Made by a program: the position numbers and the translations under genes
Shown here: in pieces, positions 8,168 to 16,964 of the stretch
Layout: every line of letters starts with the position of its first letter
Position numbering within the stretch: the first letter of the stretch is position 1
From: Fusobacterium sp.
GTDB taxonomy: Bacteria; Fusobacteriota; Fusobacteriia; Fusobacteriales; Fusobacteriaceae
Length of the DNA stretch: 31,817 bases
Reading direction: 5' to 3'
NCBI GenBank assembly: GCA_019416865.1
Contig: DXWL01000022.1
Location: forward strand, 1-31,817
Notes under the pieces: generated by a model
The model's database searches: none
What the model was told of the DNA's origin: nothing
Seen by the model: only the letters and a program-made list of their open reading frames with translations

Positions 8168-9055
8168 TTATCTGTCTTTTTCCATTCTAAGTTTGAAAAA
8201 TTCTGATACAGGAAGTTCTGCCTTTACATTATATTTTGGAATTTCACAATAAAAAGAGTTTAGGTATAATGATTTTTCATCATCTTTTTTGCCATATCTT
8301 GTGTCTCCTATTATAGGATGTCCCATATTTGAAAGCTGAACTCTCAGCTGATGTGTTCTTCCTGTTATAAGTTCTGCTTCAAGAAAAGTTATATTTTTTC
8401 CTTTCTTTAAAACTTTAAATATTGTAACAGCCTCTTTTCCTTCAGGATCATCTTTATCTGTAACAACTACACTATCTTCAACTTTTTTCAAATAATTATC
8501 TATAATAAACTTTTCTTTATTTATTATCCCATGAACAAGAACATAGTATTTTTTCTTTATATTATTTTCTCTTATCTCTTCTGTAAGAACTCTTGTAGAT
8601 ATCTTATTTTTTGCTCCAATAACAAGCCCTGAAGTTTTTCTGTCAATTCTGTTTACAAAATTAAAACTGTTATTTTTAAAATATGATTTAAACATTTCAG
8701 AAATACCATATTCATATCCGCTTCCCTTATGCATAACCACATCTTTTTTCTTGTTAAAAATTATAAGATCATCATTTTCAAAAACTATCCCTTTTTTAAG
8801 TTCTTCTTTTTCAGCTGGAGAAAGTTTTACAAAAGGTTCTTCCTGAATATTTTTTTCTTCATCAGTTTCAAGACCTATAAAAACTTTATCTCCCTCTTCC
8901 AGACGATAATTTTCTTTTTTCTTTTTATTATTTACTTTTATCTTTCCAATTCTCATAGCTTTGAAAATCTCTGTAAGAGGTGTTGACTTCAATTTTTTTC
9001 TAAGATATCTGTCCAGTCTTACCCCTTCATCTTCTTTATCTATTATATATTTCAT
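8168..9055 (-). CDS. RluA-family RNA pseudouridine synthase
   Basis: Isomerises uridine to pseudouridine in rRNA or tRNA. The 295-aa protein has an N-terminal S4 RNA-binding domain (about 10-65: GVRLDRYLRKKL through the VNNKKKKENYRLEEGD loop). The catalytic domain follows, with active-site D138 in NRIDRKTSGLVIG and the later family motif GRTHQLRVQL. S4 plus RluA architecture fits RluC or RluD types. The exact target site cannot be assigned. GAGGG precedes the ATG, and it is 8 bases after rodA. Confidence 0.9.
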   Translation of the reverse strand: MKYIIDKEDEGVRLDRYLRKKLKSTPLTEIFKAMRIGKIKVNNKKKKENYRLEEGDKVFIGLETDEEKNIQEEPFVKLSPAEKEELKKGIVFENDDLIIFNKKKDVVMHKGSGYEYGISEMFKSYFKNNSFNFVNRIDRKTSGLVIGAKNKISTRVLTEEIRENNIKKKYYVLVHGIINKEKFIIDNYLKKVEDSVVVTDKDDPEGKEAVTIFKVLKKGKNITFLEAELITGRTHQLRVQLSNMGHPIIGDTRYGKKDDEKSLYLNSFYCEIPKYNVKAELPVSEFFKLRMEKDR

Positions 9056-9063
9056 TTTTCCCT

Positions 9064-10170
9064 CTAAAATTTATGTATTTTTACACTGTGAACAATTCCC
9101 AGCATTAAAAAACCAAAAACAAAAGAACTTCCTCCATAGCTCATAAAAAGAAGAGGCAGTCCTGTAACAGGCATAACTCCCATTATCATTCCAACATTTA
9201 TTACCACATGAAAGAAAAATATACTTGCTATTCCATAGCAGATAAGTTTTCCATATCTATCCTCTGATGAATCTCCTATTTTTATTATATTCATTATAAG
9301 AGCAAGATATAATACTATCAAAAGAACTCCTCCCACAAAACCTCTCTCTTCAAGAAAAACAGAGCCTATAAAGTCCGTGTGTGATTCAGGAAGAAATCTA
9401 AGTTTGCTCTGAGTACTCTGCATGAATCCTTTTCCAAATATTCCTCCAGAACCTATGGCTATTTTTGACTGTACCACATTCCAACCACTATTCATAAGAT
9501 CAGCTTCTGGATTCAAAAAAGTTTGTATTCTTGTTCTTTGATAATCTTTTAAAACAAAAAAATATGCTGCCGGAATACTTGCTGCTCCCATAATAGCTAT
9601 CTGCCATATTGTTTTCCAGTCTATTCCATGAACAAATATCATAACAAAATATATGAAAATAAGCACAAGAGAAGTTCCCAAATCAGGCTGATTTAATACC
9701 AAAAGAAATATCGGAAGTATATGCAGTCCTGAAACAAACATATCCTTTAATCCTCTGAAACTTTTTCCATAATCTATTATAAGAACTTCTGCAAATGTAA
9801 GCACCAAAAAAAGTTTTGCAAACTCAGAAGGCTGTACACTTATTACGCCCAAATCTATCCATCTTTTTGCTCCTTTGGCCTCATCTCCAAAGATATAAAC
9901 TGCAAGAAGCATTAAAATATTTACTGCATAAATAAATCTGTAATACTTTGCATACTTTCTATAATCTATAAATGACACAACAAAATATACAGAAATTCCT
10001 AAACAAGTCCAAATTATCTCTTTTTTAAAATATGACATTGTTCTGTGTGATGTAGCCGTATACACTGCTGTAAGACTCATTCCTATTATAAGGAGAATTT
10101 TCAGTATCAAAGCATGATCCATCTTTTTTATTTTTTTTAAGGCTATGGTAATATCTCTTTTATCCAGCAT
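9064..10170 (-). CDS. rodA: Rod-shape peptidoglycan polymerase RodA (SEDS family)
   Basis: A polytopic inner-membrane glycosyltransferase that polymerises lipid II during lateral wall growth with a partner PBP2. The 368 aa are typical of RodA. Diagnostic segments are GAKRWIDLG (W104), QPSEFAKL (113-120), NQPDLGTSLVL (160-170), the catalytic aspartate D266 in PESHTDFIG, and the C-terminal GLPLLFMSYGGSS. No mreB, mreC, mreD or mrdA gene lies in the window. AAGGAG precedes the ATG, and the gene is 15 bases after dut. The alternative, FtsW, is less likely because the gene is not in a division cluster and the sequence matches RodA motifs better. Confidence 0.93.
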   Translation of the reverse strand: MLDKRDITIALKKIKKMDHALILKILLIIGMSLTAVYTATSHRTMSYFKKEIIWTCLGISVYFVVSFIDYRKYAKYYRFIYAVNILMLLAVYIFGDEAKGAKRWIDLGVISVQPSEFAKLFLVLTFAEVLIIDYGKSFRGLKDMFVSGLHILPIFLLVLNQPDLGTSLVLIFIYFVMIFVHGIDWKTIWQIAIMGAASIPAAYFFVLKDYQRTRIQTFLNPEADLMNSGWNVVQSKIAIGSGGIFGKGFMQSTQSKLRFLPESHTDFIGSVFLEERGFVGGVLLIVLYLALIMNIIKIGDSSEDRYGKLICYGIASIFFFHVVINVGMIMGVMPVTGLPLLFMSYGGSSFVFGFLMLGIVHSVKIHKF

Positions 10171-10185
10171 ATCTGCTCCTTAGTT

Positions 10186-10626
10186 TTATTTTCCTGTATG
10201 CCCGAATCCTCCGCTGCTTCTTTCACTGTCAGAAAGTTCTTCAGCCTCAACAAGATCCATTTGATATACTTTACTTAATACAAGCTGTGCTATTCTTTCT
10301 CCTGGCTCAACTGTATATTCATCTTTACTAAGATTTATCATAATTACACCAATTTCACCACGATAGTCGCTATCAATTGTTCCAGGAGTGTTTGCCATAG
10401 AGATTCCATGTTTTAAAGCAAGTCCGCTTCTTGGTCTTACTTGTACCTCATATCCCATAGGTATCTCCATTTTTATTCCTGTAGGAATAAGTTTTCTTTC
10501 AAGACTTCCAAGAGTAACAGGTTCTGTTATATTTGCTCTTACATCCATTCCTGCTGCTCCCTCTGTCATATACATTGGTTTTGTTACACCTTTATCTAAA
10601 ATTACTTTTACTGTTACTTTTTCCAT
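10186..10626 (-). CDS. dut: dUTP diphosphatase
   Basis: Hydrolyses dUTP to dUMP and pyrophosphate, which keeps uracil out of DNA and feeds thymidylate synthesis. All five motifs of the trimeric family are in order within 146 aa: AAGMDVRA (24-31), RPRSG (64-68), GTIDSDYRGE (82-91), PGERIAQ (108-114) and the Gly-rich C-terminal arm RSSGGFGHTG (136-145). The ATG overlaps closely with the stop of the preceding M16 peptidase gene (1 base between), and its Shine-Dalgarno GAGGAGAA lies in that gene's last codons, so translation is probably coupled. Confidence 0.97.
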   Translation of the reverse strand: MEKVTVKVILDKGVTKPMYMTEGAAGMDVRANITEPVTLGSLERKLIPTGIKMEIPMGYEVQVRPRSGLALKHGISMANTPGTIDSDYRGEIGVIMINLSKDEYTVEPGERIAQLVLSKVYQMDLVEAEELSDSERSSGGFGHTGK

Positions 10627-10627
10627 T

Positions 10628-11881
10628 CTAATTCTCCTCTATATTCTCTTCGCTGTTTTCAAAATTTCCAAGTATTGTCTTTGAATAATATTTTTTATCA
10701 AACATCTCCTGTGCAGTTCTTTTTATATCCTCCACAGTAATTCTTTCAATCTGTTTTAAAATTTCATCAAGACTTATTATTTCATTATAAAGCAGATAAG
10801 AGTTTGCCATTCTGTTCATTCTTCCCTTACTGCTTTCCAATCCGAAAGTAACAGCACTTAAAAATTGATTTTTAGATTTTTGAAGTTCATACTCTGTTAT
10901 TCCGTTTTCTCTTATATCTTCAAACTCATTTTCTATTATTCTTATTACTTCTTCATAATCTTTTTTAGTTGTTCCTGCATACACTGTAAAAAGTCCTCCC
11001 TCTTCAAAAGAAGATGTGTAGCTGAACACTGAATAAGCAAGTCCTCTGTCCTCTCTTATTTTTTGGAACAGTCTTGAACTCATATTTCCTCCAAGAGTAT
11101 TGGAAATTATAGCCACTTCATATCTGTTGTCGCTTGTAAGAGCACACCCCTTTGTATTGAAACACAGGTGAATTTGATTGGTATCTTTTTTTATTCTGTT
11201 TTCCATGCTCTTTATCTTCATTGAACCATTATATTTTCTCTTTGGCTCTACTTTTTCAAGAGTTCCCAGCCCATTATTTAAAATATCCTTAATATCCTCA
11301 TATTCAAAATTTCCAGCTATTGAAATAACAATATTTCCTACTCTGTATTGATCTTTAAAATAGTTTACAAGTTTATCTCTCGTTATTCCTCTCAAACTTT
11401 TCTCAGTTCCAAGAATAATATTTCCTTGAACACCGTCAATTACAAGAGCTGTATTTTGATCATGCACTGTTTCTTCAGGAATATCTTCATACATTCTTAT
11501 CTCTTCTATTACAACTCCTTTTTCTTTTTCAAGATTTTCCTCTGAAAAAGTTGAGTTTAGAAACATATCTGTAAGAATCTCTATTCCCTGTTTCAATCTG
11601 TTAGAAAGCATCTGAACATAATAAACAGTGTTTTCCTTTCCTGTATAGGCGTTTATTATTCCACCCTCATTATCTATTATTTCAGAAATATCTTTGGCAC
11701 TTTTAGTTTTTGTTCCTTTAAACATCATATGCTCAAGAAGGTGAGATATCCCCTCTTCTCCCGGAAGCTCATTTTTTGCTCCTGTTTTTACAAAAATTCC
11801 AAAAGTTACACTGTTTATTCCCTCTATTTTATCCATAAGAACAGGGATTCCGTTCTTTAATTTTTCAATCTGTATACTCAT
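10628..11881 (-). CDS. M16-family zinc metallopeptidase
   Basis: A 417-aa processing peptidase of the insulinase/mitochondrial processing peptidase family. The inverted zinc motif HxxEH is intact (HLLEH, 47-51), and the third ligand lies at the family distance (E127 in VVIEE). Length equals one M16 unit of two homologous halves, so it probably dimerises or works alone in the cytoplasm. No signal peptide is visible. The conserved C-terminal-half segment RLFQKIREDRGLAYS is present. Substrates are unknown. It lies 16 bases after the LptG-type gene and is translationally coupled to dut. Confidence 0.93.
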   Translation of the reverse strand: MSIQIEKLKNGIPVLMDKIEGINSVTFGIFVKTGAKNELPGEEGISHLLEHMMFKGTKTKSAKDISEIIDNEGGIINAYTGKENTVYYVQMLSNRLKQGIEILTDMFLNSTFSEENLEKEKGVVIEEIRMYEDIPEETVHDQNTALVIDGVQGNIILGTEKSLRGITRDKLVNYFKDQYRVGNIVISIAGNFEYEDIKDILNNGLGTLEKVEPKRKYNGSMKIKSMENRIKKDTNQIHLCFNTKGCALTSDNRYEVAIISNTLGGNMSSRLFQKIREDRGLAYSVFSYTSSFEEGGLFTVYAGTTKKDYEEVIRIIENEFEDIRENGITEYELQKSKNQFLSAVTFGLESSKGRMNRMANSYLLYNEIISLDEILKQIERITVEDIKRTAQEMFDKKYYSKTILGNFENSEENIEEN

Positions 11882-11897
11882 ATTCCTCCCAGTAATT

Positions 11898-12977
11898 TTA
11901 ATATTCAGCCTTGTTTACAAAATATATTCCTATTGCAAGGAAAATTATATTTGGCAGCCATCCGCTTACAAAAGGATTCATAAGGCTATTTTTTCCCAAT
12001 GATTCAAAGGAAGCTTGAATTATATAATACCCATACCCCAGCACCATACAAGTAACAATACTCATAGCAGAATTTCCTCTTACATATCTGCTTCCCAAAG
12101 AAAGCCCAAGAAAAGATATTATAAAACTTGCAAATGGGAAGGAATATCTTTTTCCAAGCTCCATCATAGCATCTCTTATATCTCCCCCTGTTATTCTTAA
12201 ATCTTTAATCTCTTTTTTCAGCTCCTTAGTTGTAAGAAGTCTTGGATCTATTGAAAGAGTAACAAAATTTTCAGGAGGCTCTTTATATTCTTCACTTTCA
12301 TAAGAAGAATGCTCTTCAGATGTTTTATTTTTTATATTATTTATAATAACATTCTCAAATTTCCATTTTTTTTCTGCTTTGTTGTATCTTCCTTTTTCAG
12401 CTATTATTACTTTTTCTATTTCATCAAAGTTCTTATTAAGTTTTATAAGTTCTATATTTTCTGCTGTCTGTTTTTCTGTATTTATATATCCCATAATATA
12501 GATATTATTTTGGCTGTCCCTTAAAAATCCATTTCTTTTTTCTTTAGGAAGCACCTTAGAAATCTCATTACCTTTAAGCTCTCTTATTCTCTTTTCTGAT
12601 AAAGGATATAAAGTTCCGTTTATAATAAATGCTCCTATTGAAATAAAAAATGATATTATTATAGGAAAAAGTATTATTCTTCTAAAACTTATTCCAGCCG
12701 TTTTAAGAGATATTACTTCAAGGTTTGAAGCCATTTTATTTATTGTCATAAGTGAACCTAAAAGAACTGCAAGAGGTGTTACATTTAAAATTATTTCAGG
12801 AAGCATATTAAAAACATAGGAAAACCCCTCACTTGTTGTCATTCTTCCATCTGCCACATATCTGAAAACTTTAAAAAGTTGGCTCAGAATAAATATATTT
12901 ATAAATGCAATAAGGCTTAGTAAAAATGCTTTTATAAAATTTTTGCTGATATATAAATCTAATTTTTTTATTTTCAT
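11898..12977 (-). CDS. LptF/LptG-family LPS export permease (second of pair)
   Basis: A transmembrane subunit of the LptB2FG ABC transporter that extracts LPS from the inner membrane. The 359 aa show the YjgP/YjgQ layout: hydrophobic helices at about 10-33, 54-75 and 95-118, a large periplasmic beta-jellyroll domain (about 125-260), then three helices to the C-terminus. The SLGSRYVRGNSAMSI segment at the start of TM5 is typical. The start codon follows the previous stop by one base, so it is coupled to the other permease. By gene order it is the LptG-like member, but LptF and LptG cannot be separated confidently by eye. Confidence 0.9.
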   Translation of the reverse strand: MKIKKLDLYISKNFIKAFLLSLIAFINIFILSQLFKVFRYVADGRMTTSEGFSYVFNMLPEIILNVTPLAVLLGSLMTINKMASNLEVISLKTAGISFRRIILFPIIISFFISIGAFIINGTLYPLSEKRIRELKGNEISKVLPKEKRNGFLRDSQNNIYIMGYINTEKQTAENIELIKLNKNFDEIEKVIIAEKGRYNKAEKKWKFENVIINNIKNKTSEEHSSYESEEYKEPPENFVTLSIDPRLLTTKELKKEIKDLRITGGDIRDAMMELGKRYSFPFASFIISFLGLSLGSRYVRGNSAMSIVTCMVLGYGYYIIQASFESLGKNSLMNPFVSGWLPNIIFLAIGIYFVNKAEY

Positions 12978-12978
12978 C

Positions 12979-14055
12979 TTACACCAACCTTATCTTTTTC
13001 TTATACATTACTGCTGTAAATATATACAGAAGAACATTTGGCAGCCATATTCCAACATAAGGATTTATTTTTCCCCTATAAGACATGACCATTCCAATAT
13101 TTAAAAGAACTATATAAATAAATATTACACCTATTCCAAATCCATAATTGACACCTTTTCCGCTTCTGTGATGTCCTACCGACATAAGAATTCCAAGTAC
13201 TGAAAGCATTATTGTTGAAAGAGGAATTGCAAGTTTTTTATTTATTTCCACTATGAAAGGTATTTTTTCAGCTTTTTCTTTTCCTTTCATCTGTGCTACT
13301 AATTGAGAAATTCCCATTCCTTCAATATCATCAACCTGCATCTCTACACTTTGAAAATATGAACTTAAAGGAATTTTTCTCTCTTCAAAATGTCCTCTTA
13401 AATTTTCTTTTCCCTCTTTATTGAATCTATAAAAATCTACATTATCTATTATCATAGCAGCATCCTGCCAATGTGCAGTTTCCCCTAAAACAAGAGTAGG
13501 GTATTTTACATCATCTTCATTTATAAAAATAAGAACATTTTTAGCATTTTTAGTTTTAGGATCTATCTTATCAATATAAAGTTTGTAATCTGACATCTCA
13601 TCAATAAGCACCTTATCCTTTAACTGAAACACAGGATTTTCATAAGCTAACTTTACTGTCAGCTGTTGAAGTTTATTGAAAGATCTTGGAATTATACTTT
13701 CTTGAAGAAAGAATATAAATATTGTTGTAATAACACCCATAACAGCAACAGGTTTTATCATATCCTTAAGAGAAAGTCCTATTGAACTCATGGCTGTTGA
13801 TTCACTGTTTTTTGTAAATTTTCCAAAAGTTATCATAATACCCAAAAACATTCCCATAGGTATTGTTTGAGAAAGTATCATAGGAAGATAAAATGACAAC
13901 ATTCTTATTACATCTATAAGGGATATCCCTTTTATAATAATACTCTCCATCATGGAAACAATTATTTCAATCAAAAATATAAATGTAAAAAGAGATATTC
14001 CAAAACATATTGGAAGTTTTGATTCTGAAAGTATATATCTGTTTATTATTTTCAT
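12979..14055 (-). CDS. LptF/LptG-family LPS export permease (first of pair)
   Basis: Partner permease of the LptB2FG complex, 358 aa, with the same three-helix / periplasmic jellyroll / three-helix layout as the next gene (helices near 15-38, 52-75, 95-118 and three after about 265). Helix entry sequences such as PIPLSTIMLSVLG-like and the GKGVNYGFGIG loop fit the family. First-transcribed position suggests LptF, by analogy with E. coli order. The cognate ATPase LptB and an LptC-like protein are encoded about 9-11 kb upstream in the same run. AGGAGAG precedes the ATG. Confidence 0.9.
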   Translation of the reverse strand: MKIINRYILSESKLPICFGISLFTFIFLIEIIVSMMESIIIKGISLIDVIRMLSFYLPMILSQTIPMGMFLGIMITFGKFTKNSESTAMSSIGLSLKDMIKPVAVMGVITTIFIFFLQESIIPRSFNKLQQLTVKLAYENPVFQLKDKVLIDEMSDYKLYIDKIDPKTKNAKNVLIFINEDDVKYPTLVLGETAHWQDAAMIIDNVDFYRFNKEGKENLRGHFEERKIPLSSYFQSVEMQVDDIEGMGISQLVAQMKGKEKAEKIPFIVEINKKLAIPLSTIMLSVLGILMSVGHHRSGKGVNYGFGIGVIFIYIVLLNIGMVMSYRGKINPYVGIWLPNVLLYIFTAVMYKKKIRLV

Positions 14056-14064
14056 AAATCTCTC

Positions 14065-14595
14065 CTAGAATAGTTTATCTATATATTTATCTATAGTTTT
14101 GTTATCTCTCACTGTTTTTAATTTTTCTTTAAAAAATTCTGGTATATACTGATCTGCATTTCTGGAAACTCTTAAAAAATATTCATTTGTTACACTTCCT
14201 CTTCCATAAACTTTTATTTTAGGAAAAGTTTCTGCTGTTACATTGAATATTAAAAGAACTAAAGCACTTATAATTATACCTTTCACAAGGCTTATTGTTC
14301 CTCCCAATATTCTGCTTATAAAAAATACACTCTGTTTTTTAAGAATTATATTCAGAATGTGGATAAATATACTAAATACTATAAAAACTAATACAAATGT
14401 TATTACATAAGCATAAGTATAGTTTGAACCAAGATATTTTTCTATGTATTTTAATACCATAGGAGTTACCTTTTGAGTGATTACAAAGTTTATTACAACT
14501 CCAAATGTTGATATAAATTCAACTATAACACCATTTTTTATTCCAAAAATTATTGAAATAATTATTATTGCTGCAACTATTATATCTAAATACAT
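14065..14595 (-). CDS. CvpA family membrane protein
   Basis: A 176-aa inner-membrane protein with four hydrophobic helices (about 2-20, 26-45, 62-86, 100-122) and a hydrophilic C-terminal tail, the CvpA layout. The N-terminal LDIIVAAIIIISIIFGIKNG is the family hallmark (a loop Gly-rich turn between TM1 and TM2). CvpA proteins are linked to colicin V production, envelope homeostasis and stress tolerance, but the biochemical role is unsettled. AGGAGGAG precedes the ATG. It lies 10 bases after the RlmI-like gene and 9 bases before the Lpt permeases. Confidence 0.85.
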   Translation of the reverse strand: MYLDIIVAAIIIISIIFGIKNGVIVEFISTFGVVINFVITQKVTPMVLKYIEKYLGSNYTYAYVITFVLVFIVFSIFIHILNIILKKQSVFFISRILGGTISLVKGIIISALVLLIFNVTAETFPKIKVYGRGSVTNEYFLRVSRNADQYIPEFFKEKLKTVRDNKTIDKYIDKLF

Positions 14596-14605
14596 TCTGC
14601 TCCTC

Positions 14606-15781
14606 CTATACTACTTTTACCCACAATGCTTTTAAATAAAGAGTTTCTGGTATATGAAGAATCCAAGGATGATCTTCTGGCTGATAATTTATTCCTATTA
14701 CCTGTACCATTTTTCCATTATTTGAAGCTGCCATTCTTGTTACCTCTATTAAATCCTGAAGACTCATATGATATGCACAAGTAATAACTCCTAAAATTCC
14801 TCCTTTTTCAAGAAGTTTAAAACTGCTGTCGCAAAGATCAAAGAAAAAATCTCTTCCCTTTCTGATATCAGTTTTTCTCTTTATAAGTGATGGAGGGTCA
14901 AGAGTGATTACATCATATTTTTCTCCTCTTCCTACAAGAGTTTTCAGAAGCAGAAAAGCATCTCCCTCTAAAGTTTCAAACTTATTTGTATATTCATTAA
15001 GTTCATAGTTTCTTCTGCAAAGTTCAAGAGCATAAGGTTCTTTATCAATAGCTGTTACTTTCTCACAATTCTCTTTAAGAGCTGCCATTGAGAAACCTCC
15101 GCTTGAAGAAAATACATCAAGAAATTTTGTCTTTTCATTTAGATATGGTCTTATAAATTTTCTTGAATCCCTTTGATCTAAGAAAAATCCTGTTTTCTGT
15201 CCATTAGCAATATCAATTATATATTTAAGTCCATTATCTTCCATGATTATTTCAGAAGGAATCTCTCCATAAATAATTCCTGTTTTCTCTTCTACTCCCT
15301 CATGAACTCTGTTTTCTACATCGCTTCTTTCATATATTCCTTTTGGTTTCATATATTTTTTTACAGCATTTATTATTTCCTGTCTAAAACTTTCAACCCC
15401 TGAATTTCTGAATTGAATAGATATGTATTTATCAAATTTATCAATTACAAGTCCTGGAATACCATCTGCTTCAGAAAAAAATACTCTTGTACAGTTTGTT
15501 TCTTCTGCAAGATGTTTTCTTTTATCGTATGCTGTTTTTATTTTTTCATATATAAATTCTTTGTTTATAGGTCTGTCCTCTGTAGTAAGAACTCTTACAA
15601 GAGCTGATGTTCCTTCTGTAACATATCCTCTTCCTACAAATTTCATATCATCTCTTAAAACATCTGCAATCTCTCCGTTTTTTATCTCTCCAATTATAGA
15701 TTTTACTTCATCCTTAAATACATTGGGATAAAAATTTTCAATTTTTTTCTCTTTTCCTTTTAATAATATTACTTGTCCCAT
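14606..15781 (-). CDS. RlmI-like class I SAM-dependent rRNA methyltransferase
   Basis: Probably a 23S rRNA 5-methylcytosine methyltransferase. The 391 aa show an N-terminal PUA-like RNA-binding region (about 1-75), a central EEHD-type domain, and a Rossmann domain beginning at FLDVFSSSGGFSMAAL, the SAM-binding loop. The DPPSL segment (motif IV) and the ITCAYHMS segment carrying the probable catalytic cysteine follow. NGQKTGFFLDQRDSR is a strong RlmI-family signature. The reading frame extends upstream to a TTG (15799), but the ATG at 15781 has AAAGGA 5-6 bases before it and gives the family N-terminus, so it is preferred. Target nucleotide is inferred from E. coli RlmI only. Confidence 0.88.
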   Translation of the reverse strand: MGQVILLKGKEKKIENFYPNVFKDEVKSIIGEIKNGEIADVLRDDMKFVGRGYVTEGTSALVRVLTTEDRPINKEFIYEKIKTAYDKRKHLAEETNCTRVFFSEADGIPGLVIDKFDKYISIQFRNSGVESFRQEIINAVKKYMKPKGIYERSDVENRVHEGVEEKTGIIYGEIPSEIIMEDNGLKYIIDIANGQKTGFFLDQRDSRKFIRPYLNEKTKFLDVFSSSGGFSMAALKENCEKVTAIDKEPYALELCRRNYELNEYTNKFETLEGDAFLLLKTLVGRGEKYDVITLDPPSLIKRKTDIRKGRDFFFDLCDSSFKLLEKGGILGVITCAYHMSLQDLIEVTRMAASNNGKMVQVIGINYQPEDHPWILHIPETLYLKALWVKVV

Positions 15782-15799
15782 ATCATTCCTTTCATTCAA

Positions 15800-16879
15800 T
15801 TATTTATTTCCTATGTAGACTCTATCCACTCTTTTTCCTATTCCTGTAAACAGTTCATATATTGAAAGATTCATAAGTTTTGCCTGTTCTGCAATATTTT
15901 CTCCATAAAGGATTACTTCATCTCCTTCATGTACTTTATCCTTAAGCTCTTCTGGAATTTCTGCCATAAACATATCCATACAAACTTTTCCTCTTACAAA
16001 ACACTCAACTCCATGAATTGTTACTGTTCCTTTATTTGAAATCTCTCTTCTGAAACCGTCAGCATATCCTGCTGCAACTGTTGCAAGAACTGTTCCTTTT
16101 TTTAGATGTGCTGTTCTTCCGTAAGATATATCTTTATCGTCTTCAAGAGTTTTTAAAAACAGAATTCTGCTTTTAAAAGTAAACACGCTTTTAAATCCTT
16201 CAATATTTTTTCCACTGCAGACACCATATTGAATTATTCCTGCTCTAACATAATTTCCATTATCCATTCCAGCATAGTTTAAAATTCCACCGCTGTTTAA
16301 TATGTGTCTGTACTCAATAGTATCTATACCTTCAAAACTGTTAAATTTTTCTATCTGTTTTTCAGTATATTTTCTGTTGTCTTCTCCTGCTTCATCAGAT
16401 ACAGAAAGGTGAGTATACACACCTATTATATTCTTTACATTATTATCTTTTACATATTTTTTTAACTCTTCCAGTTCCCTGCTTCCAAAACCAACTCTTC
16501 CCATTCCTGTTTCAAGTTTTAAATGGCACTGGATGTTTAAAGAATTTTCATGGATAATCTTAAGCTGTCTAAGAGATGTAAGAGCAAGGTGAAATCCGTA
16601 TTTTTCAACTTCTTTTAATTCCTCATCAAAAACTCCGCCTAAAATAAGAATTTTATCATTTATTCCGTTTTCCCTAAGTTCAATTGCTTCTTTTAAGGCT
16701 GCCACTGCAAAAAATTCTATTTCACATCTTTCTTTTAGTTCACGAGAAAGTTTTATAGCACCCATTCCATAAGAATCTGCCTTCACTACTGCAATAACTT
16801 TTCTTCCTTTTGATTTTTCCTGTATTTTTTTCATGTTGTAAATAAAATTATCGACATTTACCTCTGCCCATGCTCTCAT
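15800..16879 (-). CDS. alr: Alanine racemase
   Basis: Interconverts L- and D-alanine with PLP, supplying D-Ala for peptidoglycan. The 359 aa have an N-terminal TIM-type barrel with the PLP lysine K33 in VVKADSYGMG and a C-terminal beta domain. The catalytic tyrosine is Y253 in ISYGRTAHL. HLSVSDE, GAGYADG-like (AAGYADGFRR) and VCMDMFM segments complete the family pattern. GGAGG lies 8 bases before the ATG. It is separated from secF by an 85-base gap with a long imperfect hairpin, and its stop nearly abuts the RlmI-like gene. Biosynthetic D-Ala production and the D-amino-acid catabolic operon at the left end are thus in the same 30-kb region. Confidence 0.95.
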   Translation of the reverse strand: MRAWAEVNVDNFIYNMKKIQEKSKGRKVIAVVKADSYGMGAIKLSRELKERCEIEFFAVAALKEAIELRENGINDKILILGGVFDEELKEVEKYGFHLALTSLRQLKIIHENSLNIQCHLKLETGMGRVGFGSRELEELKKYVKDNNVKNIIGVYTHLSVSDEAGEDNRKYTEKQIEKFNSFEGIDTIEYRHILNSGGILNYAGMDNGNYVRAGIIQYGVCSGKNIEGFKSVFTFKSRILFLKTLEDDKDISYGRTAHLKKGTVLATVAAGYADGFRREISNKGTVTIHGVECFVRGKVCMDMFMAEIPEELKDKVHEGDEVILYGENIAEQAKLMNLSIYELFTGIGKRVDRVYIGNK

Positions 16880-16900
16880 TTTATGGCCTCCATATAAAAT

Positions 16901-16963
16901 AGCACATAAGAGCCTGACTCAAAATAAGATATGGTCTATGTTTTGAATCGGGCTCTCTATGCT
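16901..16963. repeat. Long imperfect palindrome between secF and alr
   Basis: AGAGCCTGACTCAAAA (16909-16924) pairs with TTTTGAATCGGGCTCT (16941-16956): as minus-strand RNA, 15 of 16 positions pair, including one G-U wobble. The arms extend weakly outward (AGCACATA against CTATGCT). It starts right after the secF stop. Only a four-U tract follows on the minus strand, so it is a poor classical terminator. It could be an RNA-processing or stability hairpin, a partial terminator, or a small dispersed palindromic repeat. Confidence 0.6.
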
Positions 16964-16964
16964 C

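Noticed and set aside
10628..11881. M16 gene as an inactive subunit
   Set aside because: The zinc motif HLLEH and the distal glutamate are intact, so it is probably an active peptidase.
16901..16963. Insertion-sequence remnant at the secF-alr palindrome
   Set aside because: No transposase fragment or target duplication is seen; it is too short for an IS.
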